Shown piece by piece: positions 1 through 8,148 of a stretch of 64,000 nt of DNA. A program made the position numbers and the translations under genes. Numbering within the stretch: position 1 is the first letter of the stretch; the number at the start of each line of letters is the position of its first letter. This DNA comes from Flavobacterium ichthyis. GTDB taxonomy: Bacteria; Bacteroidota; Bacteroidia; Flavobacteriales; Flavobacteriaceae. The stretch spans positions 48,326 through 112,325 of the forward strand of contig NZ_JAABLM010000011.1 in NCBI RefSeq assembly GCF_009915155.1, read 5' to 3'. The notes beneath the pieces are model-generated. The model worked only from the letters and a program-made list of their open reading frames with translations. It searched no databases and had not been told where the DNA came from.

Positions 1-102
1 ATTTTTCAGGGCTTTTTCAACTTGTGGTGCGAAATCTGCCTTTGCAACCTCGATTGTTACAACTGCGTTTAAAGCATCAACATTATTTCTTGTGATATTC
101 AT
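1..102 (-). CDS. tig: Trigger factor, N-terminal fragment (cut by window edge)
   Basis: Only the first 34 codons are present, beginning at the ATG read on the minus strand at 102; the gene continues past base 1. The peptide starts MNITRNNVDALNAVVTIEVA, which I recognise as the ribosome-binding N-domain start of Bacteroidetes trigger factor, the chaperone and prolyl isomerase that meets nascent chains at the ribosome exit. A good -33/-7 promoter lies upstream on the same strand at 127-157. The catalytic and substrate-binding domains cannot be assessed. Confidence 0.8.
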   Translation of the reverse strand, partial: MNITRNNVDALNAVVTIEVAKADFAPQVEKALKN

Positions 103-126
103 TTTGTTAATTATAAAATTGGGTCG

Positions 127-157
127 CAAAATTATAACATTTTTATAAGCCTACAAA
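127..157 (-). promoter_or_regulatory. Bacteroidetes-type promoter of tig
   Basis: Read on the minus strand, TTTG (154-157) is followed after 19 bases by TAATTTTG (127-134). Both boxes and the spacing match the primary sigma factor consensus of Bacteroidetes (TTTG-N19-TAnnTTTG). The predicted transcript would start near 120 and leave a leader of about 18 nt before the trigger factor ATG. Confidence 0.65.
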
Positions 158-181
158 GTTTTATTAAATGTATTATCAATG

Positions 182-195
182 CGTTAACGTTAACG
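182..195. repeat. 14-bp perfect palindrome upstream of tig
   Basis: CGTTAACGTTAACG reads identically on both strands. It sits between the end of the holin-like gene and the tig promoter, about 25 bases upstream of the -33 box. It could be an operator; there is no T-run that would make it a terminator. Confidence 0.4.
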
Positions 196-205
196 GTTTT
201 CTATC

Positions 206-574
206 TTAATCATTTGCGCCAGCAATCGAAAAAATAATGGATTGTAGGATGGACAAGATTAAACTAAAAAACAGAGCTGTCCAAAAACTTTCCACAGCAA
301 AACCCGGAACGATGTTGGCGCAAAGCAAAATTATTAGAGCATTAATTACCAGCAAAAATAATCCTAAGGTTATAAATGTTATAGGTAAAGTGAGAATAAC
401 TAAAATAGGTTTTACCAGCAAATTAAGCAATCCTAAAACAATGGCTACCCAAATAGCGGTCATAAAATTGGTGGAAGAAATTCCATGTGTTCCTTTGAGG
501 GCAATTCCGGGCATGAAGTGCGAAATGACCATGACTAAAACGGCGGTAATGAAAATTCTTAATAATAAATTCAT
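206..574 (-). CDS. Holin-like 4-TM membrane protein (YvlD/DUF360 family)
   Basis: A 122-residue, very hydrophobic protein with four predicted membrane segments (about residues 5-24, 38-60, 64-88 and 96-118). The motif GLLNLLVKPILVILTLPIT is characteristic of the family annotated as phage holin superfamily IV / YvlD. These are chromosomal inner-membrane proteins of unclear role; the phage name reflects similarity only and no phage genes are nearby. It lies between trigger factor and an esterase on the same strand. Family assignment is fairly sure, function is not. Confidence 0.75.
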   Translation of the reverse strand: MNLLLRIFITAVLVMVISHFMPGIALKGTHGISSTNFMTAIWVAIVLGLLNLLVKPILVILTLPITFITLGLFLLVINALIILLCANIVPGFAVESFWTALFFSLILSILQSIIFSIAGAND

Positions 575-646
575 CTTTTGAGTAATTGGTTAGTAAAAAT
601 TTAGAAGTTGTAACTTTAAAGTAGTCACTAAATCTTCAAATCAAAA

Positions 647-1414
647 TTACATCAAAAACCGACTACTTTCTTCAAAAAAATCTTTTGGATTTTCGGCATG
701 AAGCCAATGTCCGGCGTTTGCAATGGTTTTGATTTCTGCCTTTGGAAAATGTTTTTTAATTACTTCAAAATCTTTTTCCTTAATATAGTTAGATTTTTCG
801 CCACGCAAAAACAGTGTTTCTCCATTGAATTTTTTTTCTTCTGGCAGAGCTTCGCCGATATTTTCTACTTCCTCGGTTAAGGTTTTGAGGTTAAAGCGAA
901 ACGCAAGTTGGCTTGAAGTTTCCCAATGTAAATTTTTCATCAGAAATTGTCTGGTGCCAAAATCAGGAATATGTAGTTTTAAAATTTCTTCCACATCACT
1001 CCTGCCGGGTTTTTGAGAAAAATCGACAGCGTTTAAACCGTTGAGAATATCTTGATGATGTGGTGCATAATATTTTGGTCCGATGTCAGCCACTAATAAT
1101 TTTTTGATGAGTTCGGGATGTTGCGTGGCTAAAAACATGGCCACTTTTCCACCCATGGAATGCCCGATGATGTATATTTTTTCGAGATTTTTTTCTTGAC
1201 AATACGAAACAATATCGTTTACCATATCTTGATAGGTAAAATTGTTAGAATGAAAACTTCTGCCATGGTTGCGAAGATCGATGCCATGGGTTTCAAATCC
1301 TTCGTTAGCATATTGGTTGGCAAGAGTTTTCCAGTTGTCTGACATTCCTAAAAATCCGTGTAGGATTAACAATGGTTTACCTTCGCCTTCTATTTTTGAG
1401 TGTAATATTTTCAT
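647..1414 (-). CDS. Alpha/beta hydrolase, YbfF-type esterase
   Basis: A 255-residue single-domain alpha/beta hydrolase without signal peptide, so cytoplasmic. HGF at residues 19-21 would form the oxyanion hole, GHSMGG at 84-89 holds the nucleophile Ser86, and AGHWLH near 234-239 supplies the catalytic His236. The Asp-Leu-Arg-Asn-His-Gly-Arg stretch at 46-52 is typical of the YbfF acyl-CoA esterase group. The natural substrate cannot be read from the sequence. It lies downstream of pdxJ on the same strand, separated by a 142-bp gap that contains a dispersed repeat. Confidence 0.8.
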   Translation of the reverse strand: MKILHSKIEGEGKPLLILHGFLGMSDNWKTLANQYANEGFETHGIDLRNHGRSFHSNNFTYQDMVNDIVSYCQEKNLEKIYIIGHSMGGKVAMFLATQHPELIKKLLVADIGPKYYAPHHQDILNGLNAVDFSQKPGRSDVEEILKLHIPDFGTRQFLMKNLHWETSSQLAFRFNLKTLTEEVENIGEALPEEKKFNGETLFLRGEKSNYIKEKDFEVIKKHFPKAEIKTIANAGHWLHAENPKDFFEESSRFLM

Positions 1415-1439
1415 GATTTTTTGCAGATTTTTTTCTGGT

Positions 1440-1548
1440 TTGCAGGAATTTGCGTGAGGGATTATAGTGGAAATCCTTTTTTCTTGCTTTTTTTGGCAAG
1501 AAAAAAGATTGTAACGGAAAGCCCGACCCGCCGCGGCGGGACACGCCC
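1440..1548 (+). repeat. Dispersed nested-palindrome element, copy A (short form)
   Basis: Between pdxJ and the esterase. It contains GCAGGAATTTGC, then a long hairpin with arms ATCCTTTTTTCTTGC (1473-1487) and GCAAGAAAAAAGAT (1496-1509), then a 14-bp GC-only perfect palindrome CCCGCCGCGGCGGG (1527-1540). The TGGAAATCC and AAAAGATTGTAACGG blocks are shared with copies at 13338, 40671, 43892 and 61830. This copy lacks the CTTGCAG-type core hairpin of the longer copies. Confidence 0.6.
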
Positions 1549-1556
1549 AAAAAAAT

Positions 1557-2270
1557 TTATTTTAATTTATGGAGATACATGTTTACAACGTTTTCCAATC
1601 CTAGGTAAATAGCTTCGGAAATTAGGGCGTGACCGATGGAAACTTCAAGTAAATTAGGAATATTTTGTTGAAAAAACTGAATGTTTTCGAGGCTTAAATC
1701 GTGTCCGGCATTGATGCCCAAATCGAGTTCATTGGCAATTTTCGCAGCTTCAATATACGGATTGATACCGGCTTTGTTGCCTTGGGAATATTGATGTGCA
1801 AAAGATTCTGTGTACAATTCGACACGATCGGTTCCGGTTTTTTTAGCGGCTTCAATCATGGCTGGAACGGGATCTACGAAAATTGAAGTGCGAATGTTAT
1901 TTCGCTTAAATTCTGCAATGATTTCCTGCAGAAAATTTTGATTTTTGATGGTATCCCAACCCGCATTAGAGGTGATGGCATCGTCTGCATCCGGAACTAA
2001 AGTAACTTGATGGGGTTGGACTTCAAGCACGAGGTCTATGAATTTTTGTGTGGGATTTCCTTCGATATTTAATTCGGTAGTGACAATTTTTTTTAAATCG
2101 CGTGCATCTTGATAGCGAATGTGACGTTCGTCCGGACGTGGATGAATGGTAATGCCTTGTCCGCCAAAACGTTCTATATCTTTGGCCACTTTTAGTAAAT
2201 CAGGAACATTGCCACCACGTGCATTTCTAAGTGTGGCAATTTTATTAATATTTACGCTTAACTTTGTCAT
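1557..2270 (-). CDS. pdxJ: Pyridoxine 5'-phosphate synthase
   Basis: Last step of the DXP-dependent vitamin B6 pathway: condenses 1-deoxyxylulose 5-phosphate with 3-amino-1-hydroxyacetone 1-phosphate to pyridoxine 5'-phosphate in the cytoplasm. From the ATG at 2270 the protein has 237 residues, the usual PdxJ length, and begins MTKLSVNINKIATLRNARGG, the family N-terminus. HPRPDERHIR and the glycine-rich end (SIGHALISEAIYLGLE) are family motifs. The frame is open to an ATG at 2324, but that would put coding sequence across the candidate -7 boxes at 2299-2314. dxs, which makes its substrate, is at 52904. Confidence 0.93.
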   Translation of the reverse strand: MTKLSVNINKIATLRNARGGNVPDLLKVAKDIERFGGQGITIHPRPDERHIRYQDARDLKKIVTTELNIEGNPTQKFIDLVLEVQPHQVTLVPDADDAITSNAGWDTIKNQNFLQEIIAEFKRNNIRTSIFVDPVPAMIEAAKKTGTDRVELYTESFAHQYSQGNKAGINPYIEAAKIANELDLGINAGHDLSLENIQFFQQNIPNLLEVSIGHALISEAIYLGLENVVNMYLHKLK

Positions 2271-2298
2271 TGGAATGCTTTTTGAGTAATTTTCCTTA

Positions 2299-2314
2299 CA
2301 AAAATACAAAGTTA
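2299..2314 (-). promoter_or_regulatory. Candidate -7 boxes upstream of pdxJ
   Basis: On the minus strand TAACTTTG (2307-2314) and TATTTTTG (2299-2306) lie directly side by side, both matching TAnnTTTG. No convincing -33 TTG is seen at the expected distance. They support the pdxJ start at 2270 rather than 2324. Confidence 0.4.
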
Positions 2315-2372
2315 AACACGGCATTTTGTGGTTAATTTTGATTATTTTGCAATCGATATTTGAATTAACCTT

Positions 2373-3032
2373 ATGACAGAAATTACAGATTACATAAATA
2401 ACGACATCAAGGGTTTAGATATTAGCGAGACAATTGCAGGTGTGCAGGATTTTTTTGCGGAATTGTCTTTCACGCATTTTCCAGTTTTGGAGAATGGAAT
2501 TTACGTGGGAAGCATTTCTAGTGATGATGTAGAAACTTTTGACTCGGAAAAAACCATTGCAGATTATCGCTATACGCTTGAAGGTTTTTATGTGAGAAAC
2601 ACCATGATTTGGCTGGATGTTTTTGAGGTTTTTGCCCGAAATCATGCCAGCGTTGTTCCGGTTTTAGATGAAGCCAATGTTTACAAAGGCTATTATGATA
2701 TCACTGATATTGTAAAATTTTTTCACGAAACGCCTTTTCTAAAAGAATTGGGAGGCATTTTGATTGTACAAAAACCGGTGGCGGACTATTCGATGGGGCA
2801 AGTGGCGCAAATAGTGGAAAGCAATAACGGGAAAATTTTAGGGATGTTTGTTTCTAACGTGGAAAACGGACTGGCTCAAATTACTGTGAAAGTTACTTTG
2901 GGTTCTTTGAACGAAATTATCCAAACATTTAGACGCTATAATTACGAGATAGTTTCGGAACATCAGGAAGATAATTATTTGAATGCGTTAAAAGAAAGGT
3001 CAGATTATTTGGATCGCTACCTTAATATATAG
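2373..3032 (+). CDS. CBS-domain protein with C-terminal ACT-like region
   Basis: A 219-residue soluble protein. Residues about 1-120 form a pair of CBS repeats (FPVLENGIYVGSISSDDV and VVPVLDEANVYKGYYDITDI are the typical strand-turn segments), which usually bind adenine nucleotides. Residues about 125-219 look like an ACT-type regulatory fold. It lies 56 bp upstream of nadK in the same direction, so an operon and an adenine-nucleotide sensing role near NAD kinase are plausible, but this is inference. No catalytic domain is present. Confidence 0.75.
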   Translation: MTEITDYINNDIKGLDISETIAGVQDFFAELSFTHFPVLENGIYVGSISSDDVETFDSEKTIADYRYTLEGFYVRNTMIWLDVFEVFARNHASVVPVLDEANVYKGYYDITDIVKFFHETPFLKELGGILIVQKPVADYSMGQVAQIVESNNGKILGMFVSNVENGLAQITVKVTLGSLNEIIQTFRRYNYEIVSEHQEDNYLNALKERSDYLDRYLNI

Positions 3033-3088
3033 TGTAAATTGAAAGATTGAAATATTAAGAATTGCATTTTTGTTAAAACAAATCAACC

Positions 3089-3973
3089 ATGAAAGTTGCC
3101 ATTTACGGACAATATTACCAAAATAGTACGGAACCAATTATTCGCGACATTTTTGTTTTCTTCAACAAAAATAAGGTGGATTTAGTGATTCAGGATGCTT
3201 TTTTGGAAATGCTTTACGAAAAAGAAATTATCCGGAAAGATTATGTTACGTTTCATGATTTTTCAGATTTACCAAAAGATACCGATGTTTTGGTAAGTAT
3301 TGGCGGTGATGGAACGATTTTACGTGCGGCAACTTTGGTACGAGATTCCGGAATTCCGATATTAGGAATTAATGCTGGAAGATTGGGTTTTTTAGCAGCG
3401 GTTCAAAAAGAAAATATAGAGGAATTTTTACAATTTTTGATTGATGGCAATTATTCGCTTTCATCCAGAACCGTAATTGGGTTAGAAAGCGACAGCGAAA
3501 TCCCAGAAACCGCTTCGCTGGATTTTGCTATGAATGAAATTTCGGTAAGTAGGAAAGATTCGGCATCAATGATTACTATCGAAACTTATTTAAACGATGA
3601 ATATCTAACTTCTTATTGGGCTGACGGATTAATTATTTCTACACCAACGGGTTCTACCGGATATTCTTTAAGTTGCGGTGGTCCCATTTTAACTCCGGAA
3701 GTAAACAGTTTTGTGATCACCCCAATTGCGCCACATAATCTTAACGCAAGACCTCTTGTCATTCCAGATTCTACCGAAATTAAATTAAAAGTTTCTGGCC
3801 GCGAAGAGCAATATTTGGTATCGCTTGATTCGCGCGTTGCGGTAATTAGCAATGAAACCGTTTTGACAATTTCTAAAAAAGAATTTGTTATCAATATGAT
3901 TGAAATTCCCGGAAAAAGTTTTCTCAAAACTCTTCGGAACAAATTGCTTTGGGGCGAAGACAAAAGAAATTAG
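3089..3973 (+). CDS. nadK: NAD kinase
   Basis: Phosphorylates NAD to NADP in the cytoplasm. The 294-residue protein carries the family motifs in order: GGDGT at 72-76 with the catalytic Asp, INAGRLGFLA near 94-103, the NE pair at 149-150 that holds the adenosine ribose, and TPTGSTGYSLS at 185-195. Length is normal for bacterial NadK. It follows the CBS-domain gene and probably shares its transcript. No hairpin terminator is visible in the 158 bp before the next gene. Confidence 0.95.
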   Translation: MKVAIYGQYYQNSTEPIIRDIFVFFNKNKVDLVIQDAFLEMLYEKEIIRKDYVTFHDFSDLPKDTDVLVSIGGDGTILRAATLVRDSGIPILGINAGRLGFLAAVQKENIEEFLQFLIDGNYSLSSRTVIGLESDSEIPETASLDFAMNEISVSRKDSASMITIETYLNDEYLTSYWADGLIISTPTGSTGYSLSCGGPILTPEVNSFVITPIAPHNLNARPLVIPDSTEIKLKVSGREEQYLVSLDSRVAVISNETVLTISKKEFVINMIEIPGKSFLKTLRNKLLWGEDKRN

Positions 3974-4103
3974 CCTAAAATACTTTACGATTTCATACTA
4001 ACCTTACACAACTTTCGTTTTAAGATTGGAGCATTAAAATTATTTTCGTTAAAATAAAAAAGCATTTGGCGAGATTATATAGTTAAAAAGTGTTCGTAAT
4101 TAG

Positions 4104-4111
4104 TATATTTG
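4104..4111 (+). promoter_or_regulatory. -7 box for the DUF6089-uppS-bamA-ompH operon
   Basis: TATATTTG matches TAnnTTTG exactly and ends 20 bases before the ATG at 4132. The -33 region has no clear TTG. Its position after a gene-free stretch suggests it starts the envelope operon. Confidence 0.5.
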
Positions 4112-4131
4112 CACCCTTATTTTTCAGTTAA

Positions 4132-4815
4132 ATGAAGAAAATTTTTGTTTTCGTTTTATTATTATCAACTTTTTTAAGCACAAAAGCACAAATTCACGAG
4201 ATTGGTGTTTTTGCTGGTGGTAACAATTACATAGGCGATATTGGACCAACAAATTATATCAAACCCAACGAATACGCTTTTGGAATTTTGTATAAATGGA
4301 ACAGAAGCCCAAGACATTCTTGGAGAGTTTCATATACACAAGGAAAAATAACCTCAAACGATTTAGACTCTGATGTACCTTCTAGAAACGGCCGTGGCTA
4401 TAATTTTGAAAATGACCTAAAAGAATTATCTTTAGGCCTTGAATTTAGTTTTTTTGATTTTAACTTGCACGAAAGCGGATTTTTAATTACCCCTTATGTT
4501 TACTCAGGTGTGAGTTATTTTCGCTATACAGAATTGTACCATTTAAACAATCATTATCAAGAAGACGAAACAAGACAGTCCTTCGCGATACCAATTATTT
4601 TAGGTGTAAAAACAAGGATTGCAGAACGTTTTGTTTTAGGTATTGAATCAGGTGTTCGATATACATTTACGGATAATCTTGATGGAAGCAACCCAAAAAA
4701 CGATAACTTTGCACATTTAAAATTTGGAAATTTTAATAGTAAAGATTGGTATGTATTTACAGGATTAACATTAACATATACCTTTGGCAACAAACCTTGC
4801 TATTGCCCGGAATAG
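4132..4815 (+). CDS. DUF6089 family outer-membrane beta-barrel protein
   Basis: A 227-residue protein with a signal peptide (MKKIFVFVLLLSTFLSTKAQ) followed by alternating aromatic/hydrophobic strands and a terminal YTFG segment, consistent with a small outer-membrane barrel. The start EIGVFAGGNNYIGDIG is what I recall for the DUF6089 family of Bacteroidetes. It is first in an operon with uppS, bamA and two Skp-like chaperones, so a role in envelope assembly is a reasonable guess; no function is established by sequence. Its stop is 7 bases before the uppS ATG. Confidence 0.75.
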   Translation: MKKIFVFVLLLSTFLSTKAQIHEIGVFAGGNNYIGDIGPTNYIKPNEYAFGILYKWNRSPRHSWRVSYTQGKITSNDLDSDVPSRNGRGYNFENDLKELSLGLEFSFFDFNLHESGFLITPYVYSGVSYFRYTELYHLNNHYQEDETRQSFAIPIILGVKTRIAERFVLGIESGVRYTFTDNLDGSNPKNDNFAHLKFGNFNSKDWYVFTGLTLTYTFGNKPCYCPE

Positions 4816-4822
4816 ATTTACA

Positions 4823-5560
4823 ATGAACTTATACGAATCGATTGACCAAAATAACCTCCCAAAACATCTAGCCATTATCATGGATGGCAATGGTCGTTGG
4901 GCAAAACAAAAAGGGTTTTTGCGCACTTTTGGGCATGAAAACGGTACAAAATCAGTAAGAAAAACAGTAGAAACTTGTACTAAATTAGGCATTCAAAATC
5001 TTACACTTTATGCTTTTTCTACTGAAAATTGGAATCGCCCTAAATTAGAAGTAGATACTTTAATGAAGCTACTAGTTAGTTCTTTAAAGAACGAACTTAA
5101 AACCTTGATGGAGAATAATATCCGCCTCAATACCATTGGCAATTTTAGCGCTTTACCCAATTCCGTCCAAAAAGAACTTGCAGGGGTTATTGAAAAAACT
5201 TCCGCAAATAGTAGAATGACATTGACTTTAGCATTGAGCTACGGTTCCAGAGAAGAATTAATTTCGGCTATTAAAAACATCAGTAGTAAAGTTAAAAATA
5301 ATATAATTTCAATTGACAGTATTGACGAATCAATTATTAATCAGCATCTTTACACGCAAAATTTACCAGACGTTGACCTTCTAATCCGCACAAGCGGTGA
5401 ACATCGCATCAGTAATTTCTTACTTTGGCAAATAGCATATGCCGAATTATTTTTTACCGATGTCTTATGGCCGGATTTTACACCCGAACATCTTTATGAA
5501 GCTATTTTAAGCTATCAAAAAAGAGAACGACGATTTGGAAAAACAAGTGAACAAATTTAA
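4823..5560 (+). CDS. uppS: Isoprenyl transferase (undecaprenyl diphosphate synthase)
   Basis: Cis-prenyltransferase that adds isopentenyl units to farnesyl diphosphate to make the lipid carrier for peptidoglycan and O-antigen. 245 residues from the ATG at 4823. MDGNGRW at 20-26 contains the catalytic Asp21, FSTENWNRP and RTSGEHRISNFLLWQ bind substrate, and RERRFG lies near the C-terminus. The frame is open upstream to 4784, but that start would overlap the preceding gene and adds a non-conserved leader, so I reject it. bamA starts 12 bases after the stop. Confidence 0.93.
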   Translation: MNLYESIDQNNLPKHLAIIMDGNGRWAKQKGFLRTFGHENGTKSVRKTVETCTKLGIQNLTLYAFSTENWNRPKLEVDTLMKLLVSSLKNELKTLMENNIRLNTIGNFSALPNSVQKELAGVIEKTSANSRMTLTLALSYGSREELISAIKNISSKVKNNIISIDSIDESIINQHLYTQNLPDVDLLIRTSGEHRISNFLLWQIAYAELFFTDVLWPDFTPEHLYEAILSYQKRERRFGKTSEQI

Positions 5561-5572
5561 TAAGTATTATTA

Positions 5573-8104
5573 ATGTTAAAAAGCATTAAACTTTTCTTAG
5601 CTATTGTAGGCTCAGGAATTTTATTTCAGGCAAACGCTCAAGACAGAATCCCATTTGATCAAGGTAGAAGTTACATTTTAGCCGATATAAATGTTATCGG
5701 AAAAATTAGTTATAACCAGCAAACCGTGGTTACTTTTGCCGGGTTACAACGTGGTCAAAAAATAACAGTTCCAGGGGAAGAAATTAGTACCGCTATCAAA
5801 AAATTATGGAAGCTTGGGCTTTTTAACGAAATTGATCTCTATGTAAATCGAATTCAAGGCGACAGTGTTTACATCGACATGTTTATTAGCGAATTACCGA
5901 AATTGAACGATGTAAAAATCCAAGGCGTTAAAAAGTCAAAGATTGAAGCATTAATCAAGGAAAATAATTTGACTAAAGGAAAAATCGTTAACGAAAACCT
6001 GATCACTACAACTAAAAATTATATTGAAAATAAATATAAAAAAGACGGCTTTTATAACACCAAAGTAGCAATTAACACCATTCCGGACACTACTGCTGGA
6101 AATGAAGTAAAAATGGTGGTAAACATCGATAAAGGCGAAAAAGTTAAGGTTTCATCAATAGAATTTGACGGTAACAAAAAAATTTCTGACGCCAAACTGC
6201 GCAAGGCAATGAAAAACACTAAAACGAAATTCCCGCTTCGTTTTTGGAAAGGCTCGAAATACATCAAAGATAAATATCAAGAAGATTTAGAAAACATAGT
6301 TTCTAAATATAAAGAAAAAGGTTATCGAGATGCACGTGTCATTAGTGATAGCGTGGCTTACAATAAAGAAAAAAACACAATTGCCATTAATGTAAAAGTT
6401 GAGGAAGGAAGTCAATACTACTTTGGAGATATTAAATTCCTTGGTAATACAGTATATTCTGATCAAGGTTTAAGAAAAATGTTAGGCATCAATAAAGGAG
6501 ATGTATATAACGGTGTTTTACTCCAAAAAAGAATTGCCGACAAAACCAAACCAGACGGAGAAGACATAACAAATTTATACCAAAATAACGGTTACCTTTT
6601 CTCACAAATTAATGCAGTAGAAACCAAAACAGCTAACGATACAATTGATTTTGAAATCAGAATCTTAGAGGGTCCCATCGCGTATTTTAATAAAATTACC
6701 GTTAAAGGAAATGACAAAACTAACGATAACGTAATTTTAAGAACTGTAAGAACCTATCCAGGTCAAAAATACAGCAAAGAATTATTAATGCGAAGCGTTC
6801 GAGAACTAGGTCAGTTAAACTTTTTTGATCCGGAAGCCTTAGAGCCTAAATTTAAAAACGTAGATCCAGCTTCGGGAACCGTAGATATCGAATATAATGT
6901 AGTAGAAAAAGGATCTAGTCAAATAGAACTACAAGGAGGTTATGGAGGCGGTGGTTTCATTGGAACTTTGGGACTTTCATTCAACAACTTTTCAATGAAA
7001 AACATTTTCAACAAAGACGCTTACAAACCAGTACCAATGGGAGATGGACAACAACTGGCCTTGCGTTTACAAGGAAGTACATTTTTCCAAACTTACAGTT
7101 TATCCTTTTCAGAACCATGGATTGGTGGCAAAAAGCCAGTCCAATTTTCAGGATCAATTTCCCACAGTAAACAGTTTCTTAACTCAGGATTTAATAACGT
7201 TGACAGAACTAGAAGTTTTAACATCACTTCATTATCATTAGGCTTAGCCAAAAGATTAAACGTTCCAGACGATTATTTTACGCTTTCTCAATCCGTAAGT
7301 TTTCAATACTATGATTTGAACAACTATAATACCGGATTGTTTACCTTCGGCGATGGAAGTGCACGAAATTTAGCTTACACAGTCGGCCTCACCCGAAACA
7401 ACAAAGGTACCAGTCCTATTTTCCCAATGTATGGCTCCGAATTTAGTATCTCAGGAAAATTTACATTACCATACTCTCTATTCAATGGAGTAGATTATGC
7501 AAATCTAGCTAACAAAGAAGAATTTCAAAATGCCGATGGAACTCCTAATCAATCTAAAATTGACCAAGAACGTTTCAACTGGTTAGAATATTACAAAATA
7601 AAATTTAGAGGAGACTGGTACACTAAACTTGTAGGAAAACTAGTACTTAGATCTGCTGGAGAATTTGGATTCCTTGGAGCATACAATAATGATAGAGGGT
7701 TAGTTCCATTTGAAAGATTTTTCGTAGGAGGAGATGGATTAGCTAATTATACATTAGATGGTAGAGAAATCGTTCAATTAAGAGGTTATCCAAATCAATC
7801 ACTATCTTCGCAAGATGGTGGTACAATCTACAACAAATTCACTATGGAACTTAGATACCCTATCACCATGGGCAATACCGCATCAATTTATGCGTTAACG
7901 TTTTTGGAAGCCGGATCATCTTTTGATAAATTCAGAGATTACAACCCGTTTGATATGCAACGTTCTGCCGGAGTAGGAATCAGAATTTTTATGCCCGCAT
8001 TTGGATTGTTAGGAATCGATTTTGCACATGGTTTCGACCCAATTCCTGGAGCAACTCAAAAGAATGGTTGGGAAACGCATTTTATTATCGGACAGCAATT
8101 CTAA
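5573..8104 (+). CDS. bamA: Outer membrane protein assembly factor BamA
   Basis: Central barrel of the BAM complex, which folds and inserts outer-membrane proteins. The 843-residue protein has a signal peptide (cleavage after NAQ near residue 23), a periplasmic region of about 25-420 with repeated POTRA-type units (for example INVIGKISYNQQTVV and IKFLGNTVYSDQGLR), and a C-terminal 16-strand barrel ending in phenylalanine (FIIGQQF). LRGYPNQSL near residue 740 corresponds to the conserved RGF/RGY lid motif of the Omp85 family. It is followed by two Skp-like periplasmic chaperone genes, a conserved functional linkage. Confidence 0.95.
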   Translation: MLKSIKLFLAIVGSGILFQANAQDRIPFDQGRSYILADINVIGKISYNQQTVVTFAGLQRGQKITVPGEEISTAIKKLWKLGLFNEIDLYVNRIQGDSVYIDMFISELPKLNDVKIQGVKKSKIEALIKENNLTKGKIVNENLITTTKNYIENKYKKDGFYNTKVAINTIPDTTAGNEVKMVVNIDKGEKVKVSSIEFDGNKKISDAKLRKAMKNTKTKFPLRFWKGSKYIKDKYQEDLENIVSKYKEKGYRDARVISDSVAYNKEKNTIAINVKVEEGSQYYFGDIKFLGNTVYSDQGLRKMLGINKGDVYNGVLLQKRIADKTKPDGEDITNLYQNNGYLFSQINAVETKTANDTIDFEIRILEGPIAYFNKITVKGNDKTNDNVILRTVRTYPGQKYSKELLMRSVRELGQLNFFDPEALEPKFKNVDPASGTVDIEYNVVEKGSSQIELQGGYGGGGFIGTLGLSFNNFSMKNIFNKDAYKPVPMGDGQQLALRLQGSTFFQTYSLSFSEPWIGGKKPVQFSGSISHSKQFLNSGFNNVDRTRSFNITSLSLGLAKRLNVPDDYFTLSQSVSFQYYDLNNYNTGLFTFGDGSARNLAYTVGLTRNNKGTSPIFPMYGSEFSISGKFTLPYSLFNGVDYANLANKEEFQNADGTPNQSKIDQERFNWLEYYKIKFRGDWYTKLVGKLVLRSAGEFGFLGAYNNDRGLVPFERFFVGGDGLANYTLDGREIVQLRGYPNQSLSSQDGGTIYNKFTMELRYPITMGNTASIYALTFLEAGSSFDKFRDYNPFDMQRSAGVGIRIFMPAFGLLGIDFAHGFDPIPGATQKNGWETHFIIGQQF

Positions 8105-8148
8105 AAAAAGATTAAATTTGGCATGATATTTTCTAATACAATATTTAT

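Noticed and set aside
206..574. Evidence of a prophage from the holin-like protein
   Set aside because: The family is chromosomal and widespread; no other phage genes are nearby.
8118..8134. TTGGCATG-like sequence upstream of the first Skp/OmpH gene
   Set aside because: The required GC at the -12 element is missing.
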